Source: Lentisphaeria bacterium
GTDB lineage: Bacteria; Verrucomicrobiota; Lentisphaeria; Oligosphaerales; Oligosphaeraceae
Reading direction: 5' to 3'
NCBI GenBank assembly: GCA_016288215.1
Contig: JAEEYQ010000066.1
Location: 1-64,000, forward strand
DNA: 64,000 bases
Below are positions 25,097 through 34,569 of this stretch, piece by piece; position 1 is the stretch's first letter, and each line of letters starts with the position of its first letter. The position numbers and the translations under genes were made by a program. Under the pieces are notes generated by a model that had not been told where the DNA came from, did no database searches, and was given only the letters and a program-made list of their open reading frames with translations.

Positions 25097-26809
25097 ATGC
25101 TCTCTTCCCTTCACATCCGAAATCTTGCTTTGGTTCAGGAACTGGACCTGGAGCTTTCCACTGGCCTGAACACGGTGACCGGGGAGACCGGCGCCGGCAA
25201 ATCGCTGGTAATCGGTGCGATTCAATGGCTTGCGGGGGCGAGGGCTTCTGGCGGCGCCATCCGCAAAGGGGAAAAATCCTGCGAAGTCTCCGCCGTCCTC
25301 CGCATTCCGGAGGAATATGGAACCCTCATGGAAAAATGGCGGACATTCGCCGCCGAAAACGGCATCCCGAACGGTGACGACGAGCGGGAACTCCTTCTGC
25401 GACGGGTTGTTACGGAAAACGGCAGCCGGGCCTTCATCAACGGCGCCGCCGTCACCGTCGCCCTTTTGAAGGAATGCGGCGAATGGTTCTTTGACATCCA
25501 TGGGCCCCACGACAACCAGGGGCTGCTTCAGCCGCTGCGCCAATTGGAGCTGTTGGACAGCTATGCGGGGACGGTGGAACTGGCCGCCGCCTGCGCCGCC
25601 TGCCATGGCCGTCTTCAGGAGACGAAGGCGGAGATCGCGCGGCTCAGACAGGAGGGGCTTGCGCCAGAGGACCAGGCGCTTCTCGCCCACCAGCTGCGGG
25701 AGATTGAAGACGCGGCGCTGCAGCCTGACGAGGAGAAGGAGCTCATCGCCCGCCATCGCGTCGCCTCCAACGCGCGGCGTGTGCTTGACATCTGTCAAAG
25801 CCTCCGCAATGGCCTGTGCGACGGCGAGAATTCCCTTCAGGAGCAGATTTCCGCCCTGCTGCGGCAGCTCCATGAACTTGCGCAAATCGACCCGAAGGCG
25901 GGAAATGACTTCACCGAAATGTTGGAGGGCATTTATGAACAGGTTCAGGAGGCGGCGGTCTCCGTCTCCGACTATGGCGAGAACCTGGAGCTGGACGAAG
26001 AGGAGCTGCGCTCTTTGGAGGAGCGCATGGACCTCATCGCCCGCCTGAAGCGAAAATATGGCGGCAGTGTGGAGGAAGTCATCGCCACGGGAAGGCGGCT
26101 GCGCTCCCGTCTGGAGGCCGCCAAGAACATGGGTGGACGGCTCACGGAACTCCGTGACACCGTGAAACAGCTGGAGACGGAGCTGCGGGAGCGCTGCGGG
26201 GACCTGACGACGCGCCGCCGCGCCCAGGCGGACCGACTGGCGGCCGCCATCACCGCCAAGCTGCTGCATCTTGGCTTCGCGAAGGCCGTCTTCGCCATCC
26301 AGATGGAGGCGGCGGAGCCGGGCCCCCATGGGGCGGACGCCGTGGAGTTCCTCTTCGCCCCCAACGCGGGGGAGGACAGCCAGCCGCTTCGGGCCATTGC
26401 CAGCAGCGGCGAAATCGCGCGGGTCATGTTGGCGCTGAAGACCGTGCTGCGGGATGCGGATCCGGTTCCCGTGCTGGTCTTTGACGAAATCGACGCGAAC
26501 GTGGGCGGACGGGTGGCCGTCGCCGTCGCGGAGGAGCTGACGGCAGTGGGGGAGCACCATCAGGTGTTCTGCATCACGCATCTGCCGCAGATCGCCGCCG
26601 CGGGACGGCAGCACTACCGCGTCTCCAAAAGTGTCCACGATGGCCGAACATTTACACAAGTTTCTCTCCTGCAAGGAGATAGTAGACTTTCTGAGCTGGT
26701 CCGCATGTTGGGGGCGGACGAGGGGTCGCCAGCGGCGACGGAACATGCGCGGAGCCTGCTCAAGGCGGCCGCCCACAAGGAGCATGACAAGGGAGAAAAG
26801 AACGGATGA
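25097..26809 (+). CDS. recN: DNA repair protein RecN (SMC-like ATPase)
   Basis: 570 aa from the ATG at 25097, where the conserved start MLSSLHIRNLALVQELDLEL begins; upstream in-frame starts would add unrelated residues. Walker A is GETGAGKS, the centre is a long coiled coil (residues about 160-380), and Walker B is VLVFDEIDANVGG. The ABC signature reads SSGEIARVMLALK, with Ser replacing the first Gly of the usual SGGELSR. RecN organises broken DNA ends during recombinational repair. No clear Shine-Dalgarno before the ATG. It overlaps the next gene by 4 nt. Confidence 0.95.
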   Translation: MLSSLHIRNLALVQELDLELSTGLNTVTGETGAGKSLVIGAIQWLAGARASGGAIRKGEKSCEVSAVLRIPEEYGTLMEKWRTFAAENGIPNGDDERELLLRRVVTENGSRAFINGAAVTVALLKECGEWFFDIHGPHDNQGLLQPLRQLELLDSYAGTVELAAACAACHGRLQETKAEIARLRQEGLAPEDQALLAHQLREIEDAALQPDEEKELIARHRVASNARRVLDICQSLRNGLCDGENSLQEQISALLRQLHELAQIDPKAGNDFTEMLEGIYEQVQEAAVSVSDYGENLELDEEELRSLEERMDLIARLKRKYGGSVEEVIATGRRLRSRLEAAKNMGGRLTELRDTVKQLETELRERCGDLTTRRRAQADRLAAAITAKLLHLGFAKAVFAIQMEAAEPGPHGADAVEFLFAPNAGEDSQPLRAIASSGEIARVMLALKTVLRDADPVPVLVFDEIDANVGGRVAVAVAEELTAVGEHHQVFCITHLPQIAAAGRQHYRVSKSVHDGRTFTQVSLLQGDSRLSELVRMLGADEGSPAATEHARSLLKAAAHKEHDKGEKNG

Positions 26810-27588
26810 GAACCCGATTATGGATAATTGGCCTCTGCCTGACGGCGGTGACATGGCTTGCCGGCTGCGCTCCGGGGCTGGACGCCTCGGAAAAGCAGAC
26901 GGCCATCATCGCGCTGCAGGAGGGGGACTACGCCACCGCCGGCGTCCACGCGGACCGCTATCTGCGGCAGAATCCCGATGATGTGGACGCGCTGCTGTTG
27001 AGCAGCCTCTGCCTGGCCCGCACGGCATCGGACATGGGCGGCGTCAACAAAGCGGCCTATAACCTGGAGCGGGCCACCAACCTGGCCCCGAAGCGCTTTG
27101 ACGCATGGTATCTCTATGGCTGGCTCCTCTATGAAAATGGAAAGTACACGGAGGCGCTGACGGCGCTGGACAAGGCGGAAAACGTCATGCCCTCCAGCCT
27201 GGACATCAACAGCCCCGCCCGAGCCAACCTCTACATGATGATCGGCGTCAGCTGCGCCCACAACAATCTGCCCCGCGGCTTCAGCTATCTGCAGGCGCTG
27301 CGGCGTTTCGAGCAGTTCCGCAGCCGCCCCGAAGTCTACAACAGCCTGGCCATCCTCTGCCTGAAACAGGGGGACAGCGCCCAGGCCCTCACATGGCTGC
27401 TGGAGGGAGAGAAGATGACTCCCGAAAACAGCGACCTGCTGCGCAACATCGCCGTCATCTACGACATCTATCTGAACAATCCGGTTCTGGCCCGTCGCTT
27501 CTACGTCCGCTGTCTGGGCAGCCTGCCGCCGGAGAAGGCCGGCGTCACGGGAGCCCAAATCCGCAACCGCCTGCAGCAGCTGCAGTGA
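26806..27588 (+). CDS. TPR-like lipoprotein
   Basis: 260 aa. The lipoprotein signal WIIGLCLTAVTWLAGC places the lipidated Cys at position 21. The rest is alpha-helical with tetratricopeptide-like units (ALQEGDYATAGVHADRYLRQNPDD, WYLYGWLLYENGKYTEALTALDKAE, NSLAILCLKQGDSAQALTWL), suggesting a protein-interaction scaffold at the outer membrane. It starts inside the recN stop (ATGA overlap) and is 12 nt from dnaG, so it belongs to this operon. Its proximity to a pilT-like ATPase allows a pilus-related role such as a pilotin, but this is only inference. Confidence 0.75.
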   Translation: MRTRLWIIGLCLTAVTWLAGCAPGLDASEKQTAIIALQEGDYATAGVHADRYLRQNPDDVDALLLSSLCLARTASDMGGVNKAAYNLERATNLAPKRFDAWYLYGWLLYENGKYTEALTALDKAENVMPSSLDINSPARANLYMMIGVSCAHNNLPRGFSYLQALRRFEQFRSRPEVYNSLAILCLKQGDSAQALTWLLEGEKMTPENSDLLRNIAVIYDIYLNNPVLARRFYVRCLGSLPPEKAGVTGAQIRNRLQQLQ

Positions 27589-27600
27589 CAAGGAGCGCCC

Positions 27601-29481
27601 ATGCCCCGCATTCCCGACACGTTCATACAAGATCTCAAGGACAAGGCGGACATTGTGGAGATCATCGGCGCCTTCGTGCCGCTAAAGCGGCGGGGTTCCG
27701 ACTTTTGGGGCTGCTGTCCCTTCCATCAGGAGAAGACCCCCTCTTTCAAGGTGAGCCCCCAACGCCAAAACTACTATTGCTTCGGCTGCAAGAAGAGCGG
27801 AAATGTCTTCCATTTCGTGGAGGACATGATCAACACGGACTTCATCGGCGCCATCCACTGGCTGGCGGACCGGCTGAATCTGGATGTGCCTGAAGAGGAC
27901 GGCGCCGACACGGACCAGGGGGAGGCCGCCCGCCGCCGCCAGCTGAAGGAGACGGGGCTTCGGCTGCTGAAGGAGGCCGCCGCATGGTACACGCAGCGGC
28001 TGAACGATCCGGCGGCCCAGCCCGCGCGGGACTATCTGGCGCGACGCGGCCTTGACGTGGAGACCGTCAACCGTTTCGGCCTCGGCTATTCCCTTCCCGA
28101 ATGGAGGGCGTTAATCCAATGGGCCATGGGCAACGGCTACACGGAGGAGCATCTGGAGGCCACCGGTCTTGTCATCCGCAAGGAGGACACGGGCCGCCTC
28201 TACGATCGTTTCCGCGGTCGGCTCATGTTTCCTATCCGCGACGAATTGGGGCGGGTGGCCGGATTCAGCGCCCGCCTGCTGGATGCGGAGGCCAAAGAGG
28301 CGAAATACGTCAACAGTCCGGAGTCCATGTTCTTCCAGAAGGGCAGCATTCTCTACGGGTTGGATTTTGCCCGCCAAGCCATGAAACAGACGGACAAGGC
28401 TCTGGTCTGCGAGGGCCAGCTGGACGTCATCGCCTGTCACCGCGCGGGGCTGACTCATGCGGTAGCCGCTCAGGGGACGGCATTTACGGAACACCATGCG
28501 CGGTTGCTGAAGCGCTCCACGGGCAATGTGGTCCTCGCCTTCGATGCGGACACCGCCGGCGAAAAGGCCGCCCGCCGCACCATCGGCGTCCTTCATGCCG
28601 CTGGCCTGAGCGTCGATGTGGTGACCTTGCCCGCCGGAGAGGATCCAGACAGCATCTTCCGAACCCGCGGCGCCGCGGCGCTGACGGCGGTCATGGCGGC
28701 TACCCAGCCTGCTCTCGCCTATCTGCTGCAGGCGGACATGGGCCGTTACAACGTGTCCCGTCCGGAGCAGAAGAGCTTGGTGGTGAATGATTTGCTTAAC
28801 GCGATCATGCCGCTTCCCGACCCTGTGGCCCGCGCGGGCCATTGCCAATGGCTGGCGGAACAGCTGAAGCTTCCCGAATCCTCCATCTACGACGCGCTGA
28901 AGCGGCTGGAGGCCGGCCAACAGCACGCATGGCAGACGCCGACGGAACGTGGGGGCGACGGCATCGCCGTCAATCCGGCTCCGGGCCCCGGCGGGATGCC
29001 CGTGTTTTCGCCGCCGCCCATGAACGGCGGTCGGCTGGAGGCCGCCATGGCGGAGCTTCTGGATCTGATTCTCCACAACGAGGCCTGCGCCAAACGGCTG
29101 GCTGCCCATTCGGAAATACAGAAGTTGTTGCCGGACAATAACTTAGGAAAAGCCATCGTCCAAGTGCTTGCGGCGGTGGATTTGGATGAATGGGCCGATG
29201 CGGAGGCCATGCTCTCCGGAGATGAGCTGATTCGGGACCCCGCCGTGGGCAAAGTGTTGGCAGACCCGCACTTCCGATCGGTCAGCCCGGACAATGCGGA
29301 CGAACAGGAACGGCAGGAACAGGCCTTTGAGGACTGCGAACGCTGCTTCCTGCTGGAAGGCGTCAACCGTCAGATTCAGGAGAAGCAGCGGGAACTGGCC
29401 ACGGCGGCGGATGCGGAGTCGGTTCGCCGCATTCAGGGCGAATTGGTGGAATTGATGCGCCAAAAGGCGAAACTGAAATAG
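27601..29481 (+). CDS. dnaG: DNA primase DnaG
   Basis: 626 aa. The N-terminal CHC2 zinc finger (CPFHQEKTPSF and YYCFGCKKSGN) is followed by the primase core and a TOPRIM domain (VCEGQLDVIACHRAG, LAFDADTAGEKAARR) with the metal-binding acidic residues. The C-terminal about 180 residues should contact the DnaB helicase. EGQLD replaces the more usual EGYMD, a tolerated variation. AAGGAG lies 6 nt before the ATG. The more usual dnaG partners rpoD or rpsU are not adjacent; here it lies between a TPR lipoprotein and a pilT-like gene. Confidence 0.96.
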   Translation: MPRIPDTFIQDLKDKADIVEIIGAFVPLKRRGSDFWGCCPFHQEKTPSFKVSPQRQNYYCFGCKKSGNVFHFVEDMINTDFIGAIHWLADRLNLDVPEEDGADTDQGEAARRRQLKETGLRLLKEAAAWYTQRLNDPAAQPARDYLARRGLDVETVNRFGLGYSLPEWRALIQWAMGNGYTEEHLEATGLVIRKEDTGRLYDRFRGRLMFPIRDELGRVAGFSARLLDAEAKEAKYVNSPESMFFQKGSILYGLDFARQAMKQTDKALVCEGQLDVIACHRAGLTHAVAAQGTAFTEHHARLLKRSTGNVVLAFDADTAGEKAARRTIGVLHAAGLSVDVVTLPAGEDPDSIFRTRGAAALTAVMAATQPALAYLLQADMGRYNVSRPEQKSLVVNDLLNAIMPLPDPVARAGHCQWLAEQLKLPESSIYDALKRLEAGQQHAWQTPTERGGDGIAVNPAPGPGGMPVFSPPPMNGGRLEAAMAELLDLILHNEACAKRLAAHSEIQKLLPDNNLGKAIVQVLAAVDLDEWADAEAMLSGDELIRDPAVGKVLADPHFRSVSPDNADEQERQEQAFEDCERCFLLEGVNRQIQEKQRELATAADAESVRRIQGELVELMRQKAKLK

Positions 29482-29498
29482 GACAACAGGTGGCAGAC

Positions 29499-30989
29499 AT
29501 GGCAAACAGCGGAAATCTGAACACAAATTCGATGGCGACGAACAACGGCATTCTGGGCGGCTCCCAACGGACCATTCCGTCGGTGGCCACGGTTACGGCG
29601 GCCATGGCGACCGTCAAGCCGTCAACCGCGACCACGACTGCGGCGACCGTCGCTTCGGCCATGAGCGGAAAGGACGGCTGGCTGAAAGGCTGGCCCAAAT
29701 TGGCGGGGGCGGCGGCGCTGGCTGCGGATCAGCGACTGTCGCTGCTCAACGACTTTCTGCACAGGGCGCGGGAAACCGGCTGCAGCGACGTGCATCTGTC
29801 CGCCGGCGCCCTTCCCTTTGTCCGCCGCTACAAGATCATTCATCTGCTTGCTGACCAGGAAGTGCTCAGCAAGGAGGATTCGGAGGCGCTCAACCTGGCT
29901 CCATTGACGCCGCTCCAGCTCGAAAAGTACGAGAAGACGCTGGACTTCGACTACAGCTACAACATCACCACGGACGACCGCTACCGCACCAACTTGCTGC
30001 AGCAGCGGCTGGGCATTTCGGGAAGCTACCGCCTCATTGACACACACATCCGCAGCATCCGCGAGCTGGGCTTCAAACAGCCGGAAGTAGTGGAGAAGAT
30101 GACAACGCACAACCAGGGCCTGATTCTCATCACGGGCCCAGCCGGCTGCGGCAAATCCGCCACCATGTCCGCCATGGTGGACTACCTGAACCAGACGCGC
30201 CATGACCATATCATCACCGTGGAGGACCCCATCGAGGTCGTGCATATCCCCAAGGGCTGCAACATCACCCAACGGGAGCTCAATGTGCACACCCGCTCCT
30301 TCGGCAACGCCCTGCGCGCTGCCCTCCGCGAGGACCCGGACATCATCGTCATCGGTGAATTGCGGGATCTGGAGACCATCGAGATGGCCATCCACTCCTC
30401 CGAGACGGGGCATCTGGTCATTGGCACCCTGCACACCAACAGCGCGGCGGACACCATGAACCGCATTCTGGACGTCTTCCCCCACAATCAGCAGGCGCAG
30501 ATCCGCGCCATGTTGGCGGAGAGCCTGAAGGGGGTCATCTGTCAGCAGCTGGTGCCCAACAAGGATGAAAACGGCGTGGTGCTGGCGGCGGAGATCATGA
30601 TCGGCAATCTGGCCGTCTCCAATCTGATTCGGGAGGGAAAGACCTTCCAGATCGAGTCCACCATCCAGACCAGCAAGAACATTGGCATGGTCACCATGGA
30701 GCAGAGCCATTTCGATTTGTACATGGCGGGGCGTCGCAGCTATGAGCAGACGCTTCCGCTCATCAAGAACCGGGACCTGATTCGTCAGATGCAGATTCAG
30801 GAGGCCCAACGGCTCAGCGGCCAATCGAATTCGCAACAAACTGCAACGCAACAAGTAGCGACACATGGCGCTGGCCATGCCACGCCTCCTCCGCCACTGT
30901 CTCCGTCGCCCCTTTCTGCTCCCAAGCCCCCTCCGCCGCTGCCTAAATCCTCCGAAGAGCCGCCCAAAAAGCGGTTTGGATGGTTCTGA
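29499..30989 (+). CDS. pilT: Type IV pilus retraction-type ATPase (PilT family)
   Basis: 496 aa from the ATG at 29499 (AGGTGG about 7 nt upstream); a GTG at 29490 is an alternative. The first about 65 residues are Thr/Ala/Ser-rich and unlike PilT. The core shows Walker A GPAGCGKSA (usually GPTGSGKST), Asp box TVEDPIEVVH, Walker B DIIVIGELRD and His box GHLVIGTLHT. The last about 60 residues are Gln- then Pro-rich. PilT hexamers depolymerise type IV pili from the inner-membrane side. Other pilus genes are missing nearby except a pseudopilin-like gene at 50.5 kb, so a link to a secretion pseudopilus is also possible. Confidence 0.88.
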   Translation: MANSGNLNTNSMATNNGILGGSQRTIPSVATVTAAMATVKPSTATTTAATVASAMSGKDGWLKGWPKLAGAAALAADQRLSLLNDFLHRARETGCSDVHLSAGALPFVRRYKIIHLLADQEVLSKEDSEALNLAPLTPLQLEKYEKTLDFDYSYNITTDDRYRTNLLQQRLGISGSYRLIDTHIRSIRELGFKQPEVVEKMTTHNQGLILITGPAGCGKSATMSAMVDYLNQTRHDHIITVEDPIEVVHIPKGCNITQRELNVHTRSFGNALRAALREDPDIIVIGELRDLETIEMAIHSSETGHLVIGTLHTNSAADTMNRILDVFPHNQQAQIRAMLAESLKGVICQQLVPNKDENGVVLAAEIMIGNLAVSNLIREGKTFQIESTIQTSKNIGMVTMEQSHFDLYMAGRRSYEQTLPLIKNRDLIRQMQIQEAQRLSGQSNSQQTATQQVATHGAGHATPPPPLSPSPLSAPKPPPPLPKSSEEPPKKRFGWF

Positions 30990-30995
30990 GGGGCA

Positions 30996-31022
30996 GAACG
31001 CGAAATATTACTTTTCACGTTC
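30996..31022 (+). terminator. Hairpin just after the pilT-like gene
   Basis: GAACGCGAAA (30996-31005) can pair with TTTCACGTTC (31013-31022) with one mismatch, starting 7 nt after the stop. It is not followed by a T-run, so termination is uncertain. Confidence 0.3.
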
Positions 31023-31118
31023 CGCGCCTCATGCCTCATGTCCCGTCGCTCTTAAGTGGCGGTGCGCATCCATTTATTCTATGTGTTCAGTGGATAATAC
31101 CCCCTTATGGCACATGGA

Positions 31119-31377
31119 ATTGAATAAAAATGCATTAATATGAATGCGTTTAATGAATACTCCAAATGGGTTGCCAAAAGGCTGAAAAACCACGAAAATT
31201 GTGTCCGAAGGAGGCAAAAATGCCCCCTGTTTTTCGAGCATATGCCCTTTTTAGGGCCCCACGATGCCCTTCCTTGCGTCATAGGGGCAATCCTGTATAT
31301 TAATACCTCCCCTTGTCGATGGCCCGAAATAGGGGTACTTGGGGGCCTCTGACTATCTTTGCATTTTGTTTCATTAT
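31119..31377. mobile_element. 259-bp intergenic element with terminal inverted repeats, copy B
   Basis: The left end ATTGAATAAAAATGCATT and right end TTGCATTTTGTTTCATTAT are imperfect inverted repeats, matching the ends of copy A at 24520-24780. Internal blocks AATGCCCCCTGTTTTT, GCCCTTCCTTGC and GTATATTAATACCTCCCCTT align in the same order and orientation. It lies between the convergent pilT-like and helicase genes. No coding frame is convincing. Confidence 0.65.
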
Positions 31378-31437
31378 CTTGCAGTATAACGCAAAAAAAA
31401 CAGCGGTTCAGAGCTGGCACAAACACGTTTCCTTTGA

Positions 31438-33888
31438 TCAGTGCTCCCGCTGGCGGCGGGCTTGGAGTTGGATGGCCGCTCGTTGCAGGCGCGTCATAAG
31501 TCGTTTTTGTTCAAGATCTTCCGGCGGCGCGGCAACGGGATGGGGGACGTGTTCCCGATTCACCGTCACCTTGGGCAGGATGATGATGCCGTCGCAAAGG
31601 GCGGTCAGCAGGCTTTCCGTGCAGCGGACGGATGCGTCGGAGACCACCAGCAGCTCCTCCAGCGCCTCATCTTTCACCACGCCGGGGGGCATGGCGGGGA
31701 CGCAGGCGGGGCAGCCGCCGCGGCAGGGGCATTCCCGCAGGACCGAACGGCACAGCTCCAACGCCTCCGGCAGCCGCTCGTAGATCTTCTCCGCATAGCC
31801 CACGCCGCCCTCATGGGTGTCGTAGAGATAGAGGGCGCTGGTGAAGCGGTCGCCGGTCATGTCCACGAGAGCCACATCTGTATCAATGTCAGAAATATCT
31901 GCCATGCAAAGACTTGGAGAAGTTCGTCGGAGCAAGTAGGCCAAACCGAAGAAGGCCGCCCCCAGCCAGCGTTTGTCTTGGGCATCCACGGCGTTCAGCC
32001 AGGCAGGCGGCGGTTGGATGGAGAAGCCGGTACTGTCATATTCGAAGGCGGGCAGGGTAATGGGGCCATAGCCGATGTTCTCAAAGGTGCGCTCCCGTAT
32101 CTTCTTGTAGAGCTTGGGCTGCTGGTTCACATGGACGGCGCCGAATTTCACGGGGGCGGTCTGCTGCTCCTTGCTTTCATACTGCTCGGTCATGTCCAGC
32201 CGGTTCTCCCACGAGGCCTCCGTGAAGTAGTCCACATTGACCTCCTCCACCTGGCAGAGTTTGCGCTCCAGATCCAGGTCGCGGGACATGTAGCGGCGGC
32301 CGAGATGTTGGTAAATGGCGTCTTTGTAGAGAGTTCCGCGGGCACCGATGGGATCGATCTCCCCAATGACCTCCGTTCCGCAGTAGATTTGGATATTGTA
32401 GTCCGTCATGCCTCGCAGATTGACGCCGCGGGCGGGATAGTCGCTCAGCGCGTAGCGCAGACCGCCATGCCATGGTTTCAGGGTGCCGTTTTCCTGCAGG
32501 ATTTGGGCGGCGGCAAGGGCGGCGGGGCTGCTGAAATAGGGGTCGTTCGGAGACAGGGGGTACTCTTGGGCGGCGCAGGGCAGGTGCTGCAGGACGATGT
32601 AGGGGTTGTCCGCGTTCAGCCATGCCTGTTCCACGGGGGAGCCCGTGATGAATTCGTGATGGTTGACCAGATATTGGTCGATGGGGGTGTCTTTGGCCAG
32701 ATAGATGATAACGGCGCGGGACTGGCCGCGGCCGACCCGTCCAGCCTGTTGCCAGAAGCTGGCCAAGGTGCCCGGATGGCCGGAGAGGATGCACAAGTCC
32801 AGCCCGCCGATGTCGATGCCAAGCTCTAACGCATTGGTGCTGATGATGGTACGAAGACGGCCCTCAAACAGGTCCCGCTCCAGTTGCCGCCGTTCATTGG
32901 GCAGCAGGCCACCCCGATAGGGCTTGACGCAGCTCTTCAGATAGGCGTAGCGGCCGTCGATGACCGCGCCGTACAGCCGCTCCACCTCCTGGCGGGCACG
33001 GCAGAAGCAGATGGTGCGGATGCCCTGCTCCGAGGCTTTCCGCAGCAGCGGCACGGACAGGGAGCGGGTCCCTTTGCGGAACAGAACCCCTTCCTCCGAC
33101 TCCACCGTGGGCGGGTTGATGCAGTACAGCAGACGTTCGGGGCGGGGGGCGCCGTCGTTGTCCACCACGGTCACGGGACGGCCGATAAGGGCGGCCACGT
33201 GCTCGCCTGGGTTGCCCACGGTGGCCGAACAGCAGACGAAGGCGGGATGGGAGCCGGCAAGCTCCGCCGCCCGCAGCAGCCGTCGGAACACGTTGGCCAC
33301 ATGGGAGCCAAAACTGCCGCGATAGCTATGAACCTCATCCACAACAATATAGCGCAGCCGTGACAAGAAGACGCGCCAGCTCCGCATCTGGTTGGGCAGG
33401 ATGCCTGAATGCAGCATGTCCGGATTGGTGATGACAAAATCCGCATTGCGCTGCAGCATTCGCCGCATCTCCGTCGGCGTGTCGCCGTCAAAGGTTCCCA
33501 ACCGCTTCTCATCGGACACCGCCCGCAGCATCTTCGCTAACGTTCCCTCCTGGTCGCGGGACAGGGCCTTGGTGGGATACAGCAGCAGCACGGAGAAGCG
33601 AGCAGGTGACGCAAGATATTCCTGCAGAATGGGTAACAGAAAAGACAGCGTCTTGCCGCTGGCGGTGCGGGAGACCAATGCCACATCGTGGTTGGCGCGA
33701 ATCTCCCCATAGGCAGTGGCTTGATGGGAATAGAGGCGGGTAACTCCCTGTTCCTCCAGAACCTGCCTCAATTCCGGCGCCAAATCCGGCGGCAAGGGGG
33801 AAAACTGCCCTTCGCTGGCCGGCAAAACCACTTTCGCCGTGATGTTCTGGGCAAATTCCCGCTCTAGATATTCGATAAATGCATTCAT
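31438..33888 (-). CDS. SF2 helicase of the MrfA/YprA family (DUF1998)
   Basis: 816 aa. Motif I RTASGKT, DEVH box VDEVHSYRG, CCSATVGN (motif III) and STNALELGIDIGG plus QQAGRVGRG (motifs V-VI) form the helicase core. The C-terminal DUF1998 region has LYDTHEGGVGYAEKIYE and a CPCRGGCPACV cysteine cluster (C-x-C-x3-C-x2-C) as in MrfA. MrfA-type helicases act in repair of mitomycin-induced DNA damage in Bacillus. AAGGA is 5 nt before the ATG. It stands alone, convergent with the recN-dnaG-pilT operon and divergent from yraN. Confidence 0.9.
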   Translation of the reverse strand: MNAFIEYLEREFAQNITAKVVLPASEGQFSPLPPDLAPELRQVLEEQGVTRLYSHQATAYGEIRANHDVALVSRTASGKTLSFLLPILQEYLASPARFSVLLLYPTKALSRDQEGTLAKMLRAVSDEKRLGTFDGDTPTEMRRMLQRNADFVITNPDMLHSGILPNQMRSWRVFLSRLRYIVVDEVHSYRGSFGSHVANVFRRLLRAAELAGSHPAFVCCSATVGNPGEHVAALIGRPVTVVDNDGAPRPERLLYCINPPTVESEEGVLFRKGTRSLSVPLLRKASEQGIRTICFCRARQEVERLYGAVIDGRYAYLKSCVKPYRGGLLPNERRQLERDLFEGRLRTIISTNALELGIDIGGLDLCILSGHPGTLASFWQQAGRVGRGQSRAVIIYLAKDTPIDQYLVNHHEFITGSPVEQAWLNADNPYIVLQHLPCAAQEYPLSPNDPYFSSPAALAAAQILQENGTLKPWHGGLRYALSDYPARGVNLRGMTDYNIQIYCGTEVIGEIDPIGARGTLYKDAIYQHLGRRYMSRDLDLERKLCQVEEVNVDYFTEASWENRLDMTEQYESKEQQTAPVKFGAVHVNQQPKLYKKIRERTFENIGYGPITLPAFEYDSTGFSIQPPPAWLNAVDAQDKRWLGAAFFGLAYLLRRTSPSLCMADISDIDTDVALVDMTGDRFTSALYLYDTHEGGVGYAEKIYERLPEALELCRSVLRECPCRGGCPACVPAMPPGVVKDEALEELLVVSDASVRCTESLLTALCDGIIILPKVTVNREHVPHPVAAPPEDLEQKRLMTRLQRAAIQLQARRQREH

Positions 33889-33946
33889 TGCATTCCTTAA
33901 ATGAAAGGATATAGTATGGCCAACATCGCCTGAAAAAGCTCTTTAA

Positions 33947-34041
33947 CCACAGAATACACGGAATACACGAATGCGAACGGCCGTTTGCGGTCCTTTTATG
34001 GCATTCGAAAAGAACAAACTTCGCGTTCTGTGTGCTCTGTG
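33947..34041. repeat. Intergenic inverted-repeat element, copy 2 (about 95 bp)
   Basis: It starts CCACAGAATACACGGAATAC and ends with the inverse of CCACAGAGCACACAGAACGC. The first 19 bases are identical to copy 1 at 13908-14042, and ATGCGAAC, GAAAAGA and CGCGTTCTG follow in the same order. It sits in the divergent gap between the helicase and yraN. Confidence 0.7.
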
Positions 34042-34128
34042 GACAATAAACATCCCTTATGGGAAACCGAATGTTCACTTATAAAAGATAGTCGGTTTTT
34101 GCAGTTTTGCCAGAGGAGACAGCTCATC

Positions 34129-34569
34129 TTGCGCATTTTTGAAAAAATTCGTTCATGGAATCGGAGGCGGAGGCGCTTTCATTGGCTTCGTGCCGCCCAT
34201 CTTCGGCTGGGCCGCCGCGGGGAACATCTGGCGGCGGTGGCCCTGCAGGAACTGGGGCTGGACATCCTCTGCCGCAATTTCCGCGGCTCCCAAGGGGAAT
34301 TGGACATTGTGGCGCGGGATGGCACCACCCTCTGCTTCGTGGAGGTCAAAACCCGCCATCGTTCCCTCCGCTCCCGTCCGGCGGAGGCGGTGACGGAATC
34401 CAAACGGCGGCATCTGTTCCGGACGGCGGCTCAATACCGCCATCAGCTGGGCAATCCGCCCCTCGTCTACCGCTATGACATTGTGGAAGTGGTCTTTGAT
34501 AATGGCAAATTATTGGAACTAATATATTTGCGAAATGCGTTCAGTGAAGAATTAGAAATTAGGAATTAG
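34129..34569 (+). CDS. yraN: YraN family (UPF0102) putative endonuclease
   Basis: About 146 aa if the TTG at 34129 is used, which has AGGAG about 10 nt upstream; the start is uncertain. The family core LGRRGEHLAAVALQELG, CRNFRGSQGELDIVARDG and FVEVKTRH shows the Asp and E-x-K residues of the PD-(D/E)XK fold, with the later EAVTESKRRHL helix. The biochemical role of YraN is not established. The last residues, ELEIRN and the TAG stop, are encoded by a heptamer array (locus 4), so the native C-terminus has probably been altered by the repeat. Confidence 0.85.
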   Translation: MRIFEKIRSWNRRRRRFHWLRAAHLRLGRRGEHLAAVALQELGLDILCRNFRGSQGELDIVARDGTTLCFVEVKTRHRSLRSRPAEAVTESKRRHLFRTAAQYRHQLGNPPLVYRYDIVEVVFDNGKLLELIYLRNAFSEELEIRN

